64,000 nt of DNA from Saccharopolyspora erythraea (GTDB taxonomy: Bacteria > Actinomycetota > Actinomycetes > Mycobacteriales > Pseudonocardiaceae): the NCBI RefSeq assembly GCF_018141105.1, contig NZ_CP054839.1, positions 6,761,411 through 6,825,410 of the forward strand, read 5' to 3'. Both the position numbers and the translations under genes were made by a program. The notes under the pieces are model-generated. The model was not told where the DNA came from, did not search any database, and worked only from the letters and a program-made list of their open reading frames with translations. Below, piece after piece: positions 37,113 through 47,333 of this stretch (positions are counted from its first letter, which is position 1; each line of letters starts with the position of its first letter).

Positions 37113-37212
37113 GCGGGTTCTCAGGCGTTCTCTGGCGAGGACAGCCTTTTCGCGGCGTATGGGTGATACGTGAGAAAAGGATCCCGGAGCCAGAGGGCGC
37201 CTGAGGTTCCGC
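37113..37212 (+). repeat. 100-bp nested palindromic element
   Basis: Three nested inverted repeats share one centre. Outer arms are 37113-37136 and 37189-37212 (24 bp, 19 Watson-Crick matches; four of the five others become G-U pairs if the plus strand is transcribed). Middle arms are CCTTTTC (37145-37151) and GAAAAGG (37174-37180). The inner hairpin is CGTAT-GGGTG-ATACG (37156-37170). No open frame. It looks like a palindromic mobile repeat (REP/MITE-like) or a structured RNA; which one cannot be told from one copy. Confidence 0.7.
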
Positions 37213-37252
37213 CACCGGCACCGCTAAGCAAGGCGAGTCCGACGACAGCCGC

Positions 37253-38925
<1,673 letters not shown>

Positions 38926-38973
38926 AATGCCTCCCCGTGCGGACCGAGTTGGCGGCGAGCATGGGGAACGCCT

Positions 38974-39011
38974 GTTTCGGGCGAACCGTCCCGTTGTTTC
39001 CGGAGCGTGAA
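38974..39011 (-). promoter_or_regulatory. GlnR-like operator upstream of amt
   Basis: On the minus strand: TTCAC-6 bp-GAAAC-6 bp-ACGGT-6 bp-GAAAC. The actinobacterial GlnR site is GTnAC-n6-GAAAC-n6-GTnAC-n6-GAAAC. Both GAAAC half-sites are perfect and 22 bp apart, the first a-site is near consensus, and the second a-site is poor. Position 49 bp before amt fits activation under nitrogen limitation. Confidence 0.6.
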
Positions 39012-39047
39012 AAGACGGCCTCCGGCTGTTACGGGTGCGTTGTCATG

Positions 39048-40265
39048 TCAACGGGGTGTTACGCGGCGGATCACCGAATCCACCTGGAGCGGACGTCCGG
39101 CCAGCATTCCGGCACCGAACTGAGCAGCGCAGACGGCGAGCACGAACAGCAGCGGCGCGATCCAGTTCCCGGACCACTCGTGCAGCAGCCCGACGGCCAG
39201 CGGACCGGTCGCCGCGATGAGATATCCGGCACCCTGCGCCATGCCCGACAGCGCCGCGGTGGTGTCGCTGTCCGGCGAGCGGAAGCCGAACAGCGTCAGC
39301 GCGAGGCCGAAGGCCGCGCCCTGCGAGAGCCCCAGCACGACAGTGGAGGCCCAGACCCCGCCCGGCGCGGGTGCCAGCACGATTCCGGTGAAGCCGACGG
39401 CGGTCACCACCGCGACCCCGGCCGCGATCAGGCGCTGGTCGCGCAGCCGGTGGCACAGCACCGGAACCGCCATCGACCCGACGGCCTGGATGCCGGCCTG
39501 CACGCCCAGCAACAGCCCCGCGGTCTCCGGACTCAGGCCGCGGCTCTGCGCGACCGTGGGCAGCCAGCCGAAGACGACGTAGGCCATCAGCGACTGCAGG
39601 CCCATGAAGGCGGTGACCTGCCAGGCAAGCGGGCTGCGCCGCAGCGCGGCCGGGTGGATCGCCGCAGCGCGCGCACCGGAGGTGTGGCGCAGCGCGAACA
39701 GGCTGACCACCAGCGTCAGCACCGCGGGCACGGCCAGCGAACCCAGCGGCAGGCGCCATTGCGAACCAAGCGCCTGCCCGAGCGGCACCACGATGCTGGC
39801 CGCCATCGCACCGCCCAGCGTCAGGCACACCGTGTAGGCGGCGGTGACGACCGGGACGTTGTGCGGGAAGTCGCGCTTGATCAGCCCGGGCAGCGCGACG
39901 TTGGCGACCGCGATCCCGGCGCCCGCGATCACCGTGCCCGCCAGCAGCGCCACCGCCGAGCCGACCGCGCGCAGCGCGTTGCCGAAGACCAGCACGACGA
40001 GGCAGCCCACCACGACGCGCTCGTCGGAGAAGCGCTGCCGCAGCTTCGGAGCGACGAACGCGAACACTCCCAGGCACACCACCGGCAGCGTGGTCAGCAC
40101 GCCGCCGAAGGCGGCGGAGACCTGCAGGTCTCGCTGGATGGCCTCCAGCAGCGGCGCCACCGCCGTCACCGGGGGCCGCAGCGCCAGCGCCACCAGCACG
40201 ATCAGGGCCAGCGTCGCCACGGTCTGCGCGCCCCTCGGCGCGCGCGTCGCGGACTCAGTGCTCAC
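39048..40265 (-). CDS. CynX/NimT-family MFS transporter
   Basis: 405 residues, twelve hydrophobic segments, starting with LALIVLVALALRPPVTAVAPLLEAIQRDL, the hallmark of the CynX (cyanate/2-nitroimidazole) subfamily of major facilitator proteins. Direction and substrate unknown. GTG start overlaps the stop of the GntR regulator gene by 4 bp, so the two are one operon. Confidence 0.87.
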   Translation of the reverse strand: MSTESATRAPRGAQTVATLALIVLVALALRPPVTAVAPLLEAIQRDLQVSAAFGGVLTTLPVVCLGVFAFVAPKLRQRFSDERVVVGCLVVLVFGNALRAVGSAVALLAGTVIAGAGIAVANVALPGLIKRDFPHNVPVVTAAYTVCLTLGGAMAASIVVPLGQALGSQWRLPLGSLAVPAVLTLVVSLFALRHTSGARAAAIHPAALRRSPLAWQVTAFMGLQSLMAYVVFGWLPTVAQSRGLSPETAGLLLGVQAGIQAVGSMAVPVLCHRLRDQRLIAAGVAVVTAVGFTGIVLAPAPGGVWASTVVLGLSQGAAFGLALTLFGFRSPDSDTTAALSGMAQGAGYLIAATGPLAVGLLHEWSGNWIAPLLFVLAVCAAQFGAGMLAGRPLQVDSVIRRVTPR

Positions 40266-40984
40266 CGGTCTCCTTCCGGGACGTGTTTGCTCTGTTGGTT
40301 GGTGGCCCGGCTTCCGTCGAGCACACCGCCGAGCGACGTCAGGCTCGGCTGGATGACCGCCTGCGCGGCCTCGGCGGCGGCAACCGGGTCGCCCGCCTCG
40401 ATGGCGTCGAGCAGCGCGTGGTGCGGGTGCGGGCCCGCCTCGGCCAGGTCGGCGTGCAAGCGCAGGGTCTGCAGCCCTTCCTGGAGGCGCCCGAGCAGGT
40501 ACCGGTACATCTCCAGGAGCAGCGGGTTTTGCGCGACCTCCACGACGGCGCAGTGGAAGTCGGCATCGGCCGCACCGAACTCGTCCGGCGTCTCCGCGCG
40601 GTCGCGGTGCTCCAGCAGCTCGCGCAGCCGCCGGACGTCGGCGTCGTCGCGGCGCATCGCGGCCAGCCGCGCGGCCTGCACGTCGTAGGCGAGCTGCACC
40701 TCGAAGACGTCGCGGACCTCGGCCAGCCGCAGCTGCCGCAGCATCGGCGTCGGGTCGGCGGCGCTCACGACGAACGTGCCGGCACCCTGCCTGCTCTCCA
40801 GCACCCCGAGGTGCGCGAGCGCGCGGACCGCCTCGCGCACGACGGCGCGGCTGACGCCCAGCTCGGCGCCGAGCTCCTGCTCGGTCGGAATGCGCTCACC
40901 AGGCTTCCACTCGCCACTGGTCAGCTGCTCGTTGAACTGCGAGATCACCTCGTCCACCGACGAGCGCCTGCCCACGGACCGCAT
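40262..40984 (-). CDS. GntR-family regulator, FadR subgroup
   Basis: 240 residues: N-terminal winged helix (EWKPGERIPTEQELGAELGVSRAVVREAVRALAHLGVLESRQGAGTFV) and a helical FCD ligand domain with metal-type residues (ADADFHCAVVEVAQNP, and a late HPHHALLDAIEAGD). ATG at 40984 is favoured because GGGAGG lies 8 nt before it; a GTG at 40993 falls inside that site. It probably controls the coupled exporter gene in response to a small acid. Confidence 0.87.
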   Translation of the reverse strand: MRSVGRRSSVDEVISQFNEQLTSGEWKPGERIPTEQELGAELGVSRAVVREAVRALAHLGVLESRQGAGTFVVSAADPTPMLRQLRLAEVRDVFEVQLAYDVQAARLAAMRRDDADVRRLRELLEHRDRAETPDEFGAADADFHCAVVEVAQNPLLLEMYRYLLGRLQEGLQTLRLHADLAEAGPHPHHALLDAIEAGDPVAAAEAAQAVIQPSLTSLGGVLDGSRATNQQSKHVPEGDR

Positions 40985-41018
40985 CTGCCTCACCTCCCGG
41001 CTACCGGCCGGATCATAG

Positions 41019-41040
41019 GTCAGACATCAGTCGTCAGACA
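41019..41040. promoter_or_regulatory. Candidate GntR operator, direct repeat
   Basis: GTCAGACA occurs at 41019-41026 and 41033-41040, 14 bp apart, immediately upstream of the regulator start. FadR-type sites contain TGGTCnGACCA, and the minus-strand words TGTCTGACG and TGTCTGACC resemble it. Likely autoregulatory site, by inference. Confidence 0.5.
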
Positions 41041-41119
41041 AATCTTGGTCGAGGTGGTTGCGGTCGGGTCCAGGGCGCCAGTGCCCTGGACCCGCACGAT
41101 CACATCGCCCGGCGGGCGA

Positions 41120-41851
41120 TCACACGGCCCAGTACCAGGAGTTCGCGCCGTAGCTGTACTCGACGCGGCTGTCGACGTGGGTGAAGCTGCTGTAGCGGAT
41201 GATGCCGGACAGACCGGAGGTCTGGGCGTAGCCGATGGTCTGGCTGACCGTCCTGCCGCTGACCACGATGTCGGCGGCGATGCCGTAGGTGTGCTGGCTG
41301 TTGGGCGCGCCGCCGACGCTCTGGTTGTGCGCCTTGCTGCGGAAGCCGGAGTTGACGGTGATCGGGGCGTCGCCCGCCTTCTTGCGGATGGCCTCCAGCT
41401 TGTACATCAGCCGCCGCACGTTCTCCTTGACGGTGGCCGCGCCGACGTTTCCGCCGTTGAAGCCGGCACCGTCCTTGGAGTGGAACTCGGCGAACTCGAA
41501 GTGCGCGGTCGAGCCGTCGGAGTCCTCCAGCGCGTTCAGCTTCTGCTGCGTGGCGCTGTCGACCACCCCGCTGCCCGCGAGGCCGTAGGCCCTCTGGAAG
41601 CGCACGACCGCCGCCTTCGTCCCCGGCCCGAACTGGCCGTCGACCGCCACGTGGGTCTTCTGCGCGCTGTCGGCCGCCCAACCGGCGACCCTGATCTGCA
41701 GCTCCTTGACGTCTGCACCGCTGTGGCCCTCGCGCAGCTCGCGACTCCAGTCGTAGGCGGCGGCCTCCGGAGCGGTGGCCGTCGACAGCCCGGAGAACAC
41801 GAGCACGGCCATCGCCAGCGCGGCGAGCAGTCTCACCGGCGTTGTGGACAT
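41120..41851 (-). CDS. Secreted peptidoglycan-binding, M15-like peptidase
   Basis: 243 residues: signal peptide (LLAALAMAVLVFSGLSTATAPEAAA), a PG_binding_1 domain (GADVKELQIRVAGW, VDGQFGPGTKAAVVRFQRAYGL) and an M15-type D-Ala-D-Ala carboxypeptidase-like domain with VNSGFRSKAHNQSVGG, SQHTYGIAADI and THVD, which give the zinc ligands His, Asp, His. Acts on cell-wall peptides outside the cell. ATG at 41851 has AAGGGG 6 nt upstream. Confidence 0.85.
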   Translation of the reverse strand: MSTTPVRLLAALAMAVLVFSGLSTATAPEAAAYDWSRELREGHSGADVKELQIRVAGWAADSAQKTHVAVDGQFGPGTKAAVVRFQRAYGLAGSGVVDSATQQKLNALEDSDGSTAHFEFAEFHSKDGAGFNGGNVGAATVKENVRRLMYKLEAIRKKAGDAPITVNSGFRSKAHNQSVGGAPNSQHTYGIAADIVVSGRTVSQTIGYAQTSGLSGIIRYSSFTHVDSRVEYSYGANSWYWAV

Positions 41852-41977
41852 GAACATCCCCTTCCTGATCGGCATCAGGGCACGGAGATCATGTCCGAAA
41901 TTCACCGGAATGGGGAGATTTGTCGCGTGATGCTCACCGGATGTTCGCACCGGACGGAGGGCGCCCAGCGAAAAGAC

Positions 41978-42012
41978 CCGGCCCCCGCGCTCGGTCGGAG
42001 CGCGGGGGCCGG
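41978..42012 (-). terminator. Intrinsic terminator of ftsY
   Basis: CCGGCCCCCGCGCT (41978-41991) pairs perfectly with 41999-42012 around a 7-nt loop. On the minus strand the stem is followed by GTCTTTTCGC, a T-run. It starts 16 bp after the ftsY stop. One of the clearest terminators in the window. Confidence 0.88.
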
Positions 42013-42027
42013 TGTGCGGAGGTCGCG

Positions 42028-43533
42028 TCAGCCCAGCAGTGCGTCCACGAAGGCCCCGGGCTCGAACGGGGCCAGATCGTCCGGGCCCTCGCCCAGACCG
42101 ACGAGCTTGACCGGGACGCCGAGCTCGCGCTGGACCTGGAAGACGATGCCGCCCTTGGCGGTGCCGTCGAGCTTGGTCAGCACGATGCCGGTGACGTCGA
42201 CGACGTCGGAGAACACCCGGGCCTGGGTCAGGCCGTTCTGGCCGGTGGTCGCGTCGAGGACCAGCAGCACCTCGTCGACCTGCGCGCGCTTCTCCACCAC
42301 GCGCTTGACCTTGCCCAGCTCGTCCATCAGGCCGGTCTTGGTGTGCAGGCGGCCCGCGGTGTCGATCAGGACGGTGTCGACCGCGGTGTCCGAGCCCCGG
42401 CTCACCGCCTCGAAGGCGACGCTGGCCGGGTCGGCGCCCTCGTTGCCGCGCACGACCTCGGCACCGACGCGCTCGCCCCACGTCGCGAGCTGCTCCACGG
42501 CGGCCGCGCGGAAGGTGTCGGCCGCACCGAGCAGCACGGTGCGCCCGTCGGCGACCAGCACGCGGGCGAGCTTGCCGGTGGTGGTGGTCTTGCCGGTGCC
42601 GTTCACCCCGACGACCAGGACCACCGCGGGCTTGCCGCCGTCGGCAGGTTCGCCGTGCGGCAGCGCCTGCACCGAACGCTGCATGTCCGGGCCGAGCGCG
42701 TCGACGAGCACCTCGCGCAGCAGCGCGCGGACCTGTTCCGACGTGCGCAGACCGCGCGAGGCGAGCTCCGAGCGCAGCCGGTCGGTGATCTCGGTCGTCG
42801 TGGCCGCGCCCAGGTCGGCCATCAGGAGGGTGTCCTCGATCTCCTCCCAGGAGTCCTCGTCGAGGTCACCGGCGCCGAGCAGGCCGAGCAGGCCCTGGCC
42901 CAGCGTCGAGCGGGAGCGCGACAGCCTGCCGCGCAGGCGCTCCAGCCGTCCGGTGGTCGGCTCGATCTCCTCGGCCAGCTCCTCGGCCGTGGGCCCGGCG
43001 GGCTTCGGCGCGACGGGCTCGACTGGAGCGACCGGCTCGGCGGGCGCCTCGGGCTCAGCCAGAGCCTCGGGCTCCGCTCGCTCCTCGGGCTTGGCCGGCT
43101 CGGGCGGGGCCGCCGGCGGCTCGGCCGGGGCGACCGGCTCCGCGGGTGCGGTTCCGGCCTGCTCCGGGACCTCCACCGCCGTCGCGGAGTCCGCGGCCGG
43201 CGGGCCGTCGGGCAACGGCACGTCGACGATGCCGCGCCGCTCGGTGTCCCGGGGCACCGCGGCGTCGTCGCCCACGCCGGGCTGGCCCTCGACCTCGGTG
43301 CGCTCCTCCACGGGGTGCGCGGGCGGCGCGGCCGTGCCGCCGCCACCGCCGCTGGACAGGCTGATACCGCTACCCGTGCGGTACCCGCCGCCCTTCGCCG
43401 GGGCCTCGGCGGCCTCGTCCTTCTGGCTCAGGCTGATGCGACGCCTGCGGCTCAGGACGACACCGGCGACCACGGCGATCGCGAGCACCACCAGTACGGC
43501 GACGACGATCAGAATCACGTTCGAGGTGGACAC
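42028..43533 (-). CDS. ftsY: Signal recognition particle receptor FtsY
   Basis: 501-residue SRP-GTPase. An N-terminal membrane segment (VILIVVAVLVVLAIAVVAGVVL) is followed by a ~170-residue acidic Pro/Ala/Glu linker, then the NG domain with VVGVNGTGKTTTTGKLA, LLGAADTFRAAAVEQL, DTAGRLHTKTGLMDELGKV, TKLDGTAKGG and LGEGPDDLAPF. A true transmembrane anchor is an actinobacterial trait; E. coli FtsY has none. GTG at 43533 starts just before the anchor. Confidence 0.94.
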   Translation of the reverse strand: MSTSNVILIVVAVLVVLAIAVVAGVVLSRRRRISLSQKDEAAEAPAKGGGYRTGSGISLSSGGGGGTAAPPAHPVEERTEVEGQPGVGDDAAVPRDTERRGIVDVPLPDGPPAADSATAVEVPEQAGTAPAEPVAPAEPPAAPPEPAKPEERAEPEALAEPEAPAEPVAPVEPVAPKPAGPTAEELAEEIEPTTGRLERLRGRLSRSRSTLGQGLLGLLGAGDLDEDSWEEIEDTLLMADLGAATTTEITDRLRSELASRGLRTSEQVRALLREVLVDALGPDMQRSVQALPHGEPADGGKPAVVLVVGVNGTGKTTTTGKLARVLVADGRTVLLGAADTFRAAAVEQLATWGERVGAEVVRGNEGADPASVAFEAVSRGSDTAVDTVLIDTAGRLHTKTGLMDELGKVKRVVEKRAQVDEVLLVLDATTGQNGLTQARVFSDVVDVTGIVLTKLDGTAKGGIVFQVQRELGVPVKLVGLGEGPDDLAPFEPGAFVDALLG

Positions 43534-43759
43534 CCGACCATCCTCGCACCTGCTCAAGGCGATCTGGCGGAGAGGCCGCACGGGAGCAGGGCGCGGGACG
43601 AACGGGTCCCTCGGCGGCGAGTCGGCGGTCGCGCGGTAGCGGCGCCGCGGAGCCGGGGCGGGCCGGAACACCAGTACGTCGCGACTCGGCGGTGAGGAAT
43701 TCACGGAATATCTCCGTGTGGCGCTTGCGCCTCACGCGCCGGTGGCATACACCACACTG

Positions 43760-44965
43760 ATGCGGGTAGTAGGGGTCATCTCGGGCACGTCGATGGACGG
43801 CATCGACGTGGCCGCCTGCGAGCTGGCGCTCTCCGGCGACGCCGTCGAGCTGCACCCGCTGGGCTGCACCGAGTCGCCGTACCCCGCCGAGCTGCGCGCC
43901 CGCCTGCTCGCCGCGCTGCCGCCCGCGAGCACGACCGCCGCGGAGGTCTGCGCACTCGACACCGAGGTCGGGCGCTGCTTCGCCGAGGCCGCCGACGCCG
44001 GGATCGCCGACCTCGCCGGGGGCCGGGCCGACCTGGTCGCCTCCCTCGGGCAGACGCTCTACCACTGGGTCGACGACGGCCGCGCCCGCGGCACGCTCCA
44101 GCTCGGCCAGCCCGCCTGGATCGCCGAACGCACCGGCCTGCCCGTCGTCTCCGACCTGCGCGCCCGCGACGTCGCCGCGGGCGGCCACGGCGCTCCGCTG
44201 GCCGGCGTGCTCGACGCGCTGTGGCTGGCCGACGAGCCGGGCGTGAGCGTCGCGCTCAACATCGGCGGCATCGCCAACATCGCCGTCGTCGGAGGTCCGG
44301 AGCCGCTGTCCTACGACACCGGGCCGGGCAACGCGCTCATCGACGCCGCGGCGGACCTGGTCACGGCAGGCCGCCAGGCCCACGACACCGACGGCCGGAT
44401 GGCCGCCGCCGGATCGGTGCGCTCCGACCTGCTCAAGGCCCTGCTGGACGATCCCTACTACGCCCGGCCGGCACCCAAGTCCACCGGCAAGGAGCACTTC
44501 AACGCCGCCTACCTCGCCCGCGTGCTCGACGACTTCGCGCAGGTCGGGGACGCCGACCTGCTCGCGACGCTGACCGAGCTCACCGCCGTCACCGTCGCCC
44601 GCGCCTGCCACGCCCACGGCGCGCGGCGGGTCGTCGCGGCCGGCGGCGGCACCGCGAACCCGGCGCTGATGTCGGCATTGCGCAACCACCTCGCCGAGCG
44701 GGACGTCACACTGGGCACGAGCGACCGGCTCGGGTTCCCGGCCGGCGGCAAGGAGGCCTACTTGACCGCGCTGCTCGGTTTCCTCACCATGCACGGATTG
44801 CCGGGCAACGTGCCGGGCACCACCGGCGCACACGGCCCGCGCCTGCTCGGCAGCATCACGCCGGGCCGCGGCCCGCTCGCGCTCCCCGAACCCGCCGCGA
44901 CTCGACCACGGCGCCTGCGAATCCTTCGCCCACAGCAAGAGTGGAGGCCCTGTGCATCCCGTTGA
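43760..44965 (+). CDS. anmK: Anhydro-N-acetylmuramic acid kinase
   Basis: 401 residues. Starts VVGVISGTSMDGIDVAACEL, the AnmK ATP/sugar motif, and has QTLYHW, DLRARDVAAGGHGAPL, NIGGIANI, DTGPGNALIDAA and GGGTANPALM. The enzyme opens and phosphorylates 1,6-anhydroMurNAc to MurNAc-6-phosphate in cell-wall recycling. The last ~30 residues are not conserved because the frame runs over the start of the transporter gene (14-bp overlap). ATG at 43760. Confidence 0.92.
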   Translation: MRVVGVISGTSMDGIDVAACELALSGDAVELHPLGCTESPYPAELRARLLAALPPASTTAAEVCALDTEVGRCFAEAADAGIADLAGGRADLVASLGQTLYHWVDDGRARGTLQLGQPAWIAERTGLPVVSDLRARDVAAGGHGAPLAGVLDALWLADEPGVSVALNIGGIANIAVVGGPEPLSYDTGPGNALIDAAADLVTAGRQAHDTDGRMAAAGSVRSDLLKALLDDPYYARPAPKSTGKEHFNAAYLARVLDDFAQVGDADLLATLTELTAVTVARACHAHGARRVVAAGGGTANPALMSALRNHLAERDVTLGTSDRLGFPAGGKEAYLTALLGFLTMHGLPGNVPGTTGAHGPRLLGSITPGRGPLALPEPAATRPRRLRILRPQQEWRPCASR

Positions 44966-46457
44966 CGTCACCATCATCGTCGGGTACCTGATCCTGGTCC
45001 CGATCATCGGCGTGCTGCTCGCGGGCAAGCAGCGAACCTCCAAGGACTTCTTCGTCAGCGACCGCAACATGCCCTCGTGGGCGGTCTGCTTCGCGATCGT
45101 GGCCACCGAGACCTCCACGCTGACGGTGATCAGCACGCCCACCGTGGCCTACCTCGGCTCCTTCACGTTCCTGCAGATCGCGATCGGCTACCTGCTGGGC
45201 CGGATCGTGGTGGCGTTCGTCCTGCTGCCCCGCTACTACGAGGGTGAACTGGTCACCGCCTACGCCTACCTGGGCAAGCGGTTCGGGCCCGGCGTGCAGG
45301 GCACCGCGTCGGCGACGTTCCTGGTGACCCGGCTGCTGGCCGACGGCGTGCGGCTGTTCGCCACCGCGATCCCGGTGAAGGTGATGCTCTCGGCGGCGGG
45401 CTTCGACGTGGCGTTCTGGCAGATCATCCTGGTGATCACGATCATCACGGTGCTCTACACCTACCTGGGCGGCACCCGGGCCGTGGTGTGGGTCGACGCG
45501 TTCCAGATGGTCCTCTACGTCGCGGGCGGGCTGATCGCGGTCTACCTGCTGGCCGGACGGCTGCCCGGCGACTGGTTCGAGACCGCGATCAACGAGGGCA
45601 AGTTCCAGCTGTTCGACTTCTCCGGTTCGGTGCTGACCGAGCCCTACGCCTTCATCACCGCGGTGGTCGGCGGCGCGATGCTGTCGATGGCCTCGCACGG
45701 CGCCGACCAGCTCATCGTGCAGCGGCTGCTGGCCACCAGGACGCTGCGAGCCAGCCGCACCGCGCTGATCGGCAGCGGCGTGCTGGTGTTCTTCCAGTTC
45801 GGCCTGTTCCTGCTGATCGGCACCATGCTGTGGTCGTTCTACAACGGGGTGGCGCCCAAGGAGATGGGAATGGCCACCAACGACGACCTGTTCCCGACCT
45901 TCATCGTCACCGAGATGCCGCCCGGCATCGCCGGACTGCTCATCGCCGGCATCCTCGCCGCGGCCATGAGCTCGTCGCTGAACTCGCTGGCGACCTCCAC
46001 GGTCACCGACATCTACCAGCGGCTCACAACCCGCGTGCTCGACGACGCCGCGGTGCTGCGGCAGGCCAAGATCTGGGTGCTGATCTGGGGCGTGGCGCTG
46101 TTCGCGTTCGCCTCGATGTTCACCGACACCGAGAATCCGGTGATCGAGCTCGGTCTGAGCGTCACCGGCTACACCTACGGCGCGCTGCTGGGCGCCTTCT
46201 TCCTGGGGCTGCTGGTGAAGCGGGCGCGCCAGTCCGACGGCGTGATCGCGTTCGTGGTCACGGTCGCGGTGATGGGCGTGGTGATCCTGGGCGTGACCTT
46301 CCCCGACGGCGAAGGCGGCCAGGCGTCGCTGGCCTTCCCCTGGTACACGCCGGTCGGCGTCGTCGTGACGCTGCTCGTGGGCGGCCTGCTGTCGCTGCGG
46401 CACCGGCGTCCGGTCGCGCCTCCGGAACAACCCGTCGTGGAGGAAGAGCCCGCCTGA
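44952..46457 (+). CDS. Sodium:solute symporter (SSS family)
   Basis: 501 residues with about 13 membrane segments and SSS features: GYLILVPIIGVLLAGKQRTSKDFFVSDRNMPSWAV, ATETSTLTVISTPTVAYLGS and the signature-like AGLLIAGILAAAMSSSLNSLATSTVTDIYQR. GTG at 44952, with GGAGG 6-7 nt upstream, inside the anmK end. Coupling with anmK suggests import of a cell-wall sugar or related solute, but the substrate is unproven. Ends at a two-way terminator. Confidence 0.87.
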   Translation: MHPVDVTIIVGYLILVPIIGVLLAGKQRTSKDFFVSDRNMPSWAVCFAIVATETSTLTVISTPTVAYLGSFTFLQIAIGYLLGRIVVAFVLLPRYYEGELVTAYAYLGKRFGPGVQGTASATFLVTRLLADGVRLFATAIPVKVMLSAAGFDVAFWQIILVITIITVLYTYLGGTRAVVWVDAFQMVLYVAGGLIAVYLLAGRLPGDWFETAINEGKFQLFDFSGSVLTEPYAFITAVVGGAMLSMASHGADQLIVQRLLATRTLRASRTALIGSGVLVFFQFGLFLLIGTMLWSFYNGVAPKEMGMATNDDLFPTFIVTEMPPGIAGLLIAGILAAAMSSSLNSLATSTVTDIYQRLTTRVLDDAAVLRQAKIWVLIWGVALFAFASMFTDTENPVIELGLSVTGYTYGALLGAFFLGLLVKRARQSDGVIAFVVTVAVMGVVILGVTFPDGEGGQASLAFPWYTPVGVVVTLLVGGLLSLRHRRPVAPPEQPVVEEEPA

Positions 46458-46480
46458 CCGGCGGCGCGACCGCGAATCCG

Positions 46481-46511
46481 GCCGAGGCGCACGTGATCCG
46501 TGCGCCTCGGC
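46481..46511. terminator. Bidirectional terminator
   Basis: GCCGAGGCGCACG (46481-46493) pairs perfectly with 46499-46511 around a 5-nt loop, sitting between the convergent symporter and Pro-rich membrane protein genes; 13-bp stem. Confidence 0.8.
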
Positions 46512-46514
46512 GTC

Positions 46515-47147
46515 TCACATCATCAGCAGCGGCAGGAAGCCCAGCAGCAGGATGAGCACCGGGACGCCGATGGCGAGCACCAGCGTCAGCGCGAGGTTGG
46601 GGACCTCCTGCGGGACCGGGCCGATGTTGCCCTCGCCGAAGGCGATCGCGGGAGCCTTGTAGTAGACGTCGACCTGCTGGCCCGCGTTGACCGGCACGAC
46701 CGCGACCGCATGGCCGAACTTCCACAGGTAGTTGACGTGCACCTGGATCTGGTACTGGCCGGGCGGCAGGTCGATGACGGTCTTGCCCCAGGTCGCGACC
46801 GGCCCGGGCTGGCCGTTGATGGTGATGCCCGGCTTGAACAGCGCCAGGATGAACGCCAGCACGAAGTAGGACGAGTCGAGCACGACCCTGCCCATGCCGG
46901 GCGGCGGCGGAGCCATCTGCGGCCCCATCGGCGGGTTGCCCATCGGCTGCTGTCCCATCGGCTGTCCCGGCGGCATGCCGGGCTGCTGCGGGTAACCGCC
47001 CTGCTGCGGCGCGGGGGGCATCGGCTGCGGGCCGGACTGCGGCGCGTAGCCGCCCGGCTGCGGCGCCGGCTGGCCGGGCTGCGGGTAGGGCTGTCCTGGC
47101 GGCGGATACGGCTGGTTGCCCGGAGGCGGGCCGTACGGGTTGGTCAT
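46515..47147 (-). CDS. Proline-rich membrane protein of unknown function
   Basis: 210 residues. About 85 N-terminal residues are Pro/Gln/Gly repeats (NPYGPPPGNQPYPPPGQP). A hydrophobic stretch (LDSSYFVLAFILALF), a beta-rich middle with WGKTVIDLPPGQYQIQVHV and a C-terminal membrane segment follow. No family recognised; the layout is common among actinobacterial envelope proteins. ATG at 47147 has AGGAGG 7-8 nt upstream. Confidence 0.7.
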   Translation of the reverse strand: MTNPYGPPPGNQPYPPPGQPYPQPGQPAPQPGGYAPQSGPQPMPPAPQQGGYPQQPGMPPGQPMGQQPMGNPPMGPQMAPPPPGMGRVVLDSSYFVLAFILALFKPGITINGQPGPVATWGKTVIDLPPGQYQIQVHVNYLWKFGHAVAVVPVNAGQQVDVYYKAPAIAFGEGNIGPVPQEVPNLALTLVLAIGVPVLILLLGFLPLLMM

Positions 47148-47333
47148 GGTGGGGCCTCCTGCATGAACACGAACGCGGCGCACACACTAATGCCTCAGTG
47201 GGACGCTCGATCGACGGGAGCTGGTTGCGCAGTGTGAGTCACTCGGCTGAGGGGCCCGCACTTCGGCGGATTCTTCCCGACGTCGGTGAACAATGATCGC
47301 CAGGTCGGTTGGCGTCGTCGGGACGGGGTCGGA

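Noticed and set aside
37113..37212. Intact insertion sequence
   Set aside because: The terminal arms enclose only about 50 bp and no transposase; at most a non-autonomous element.
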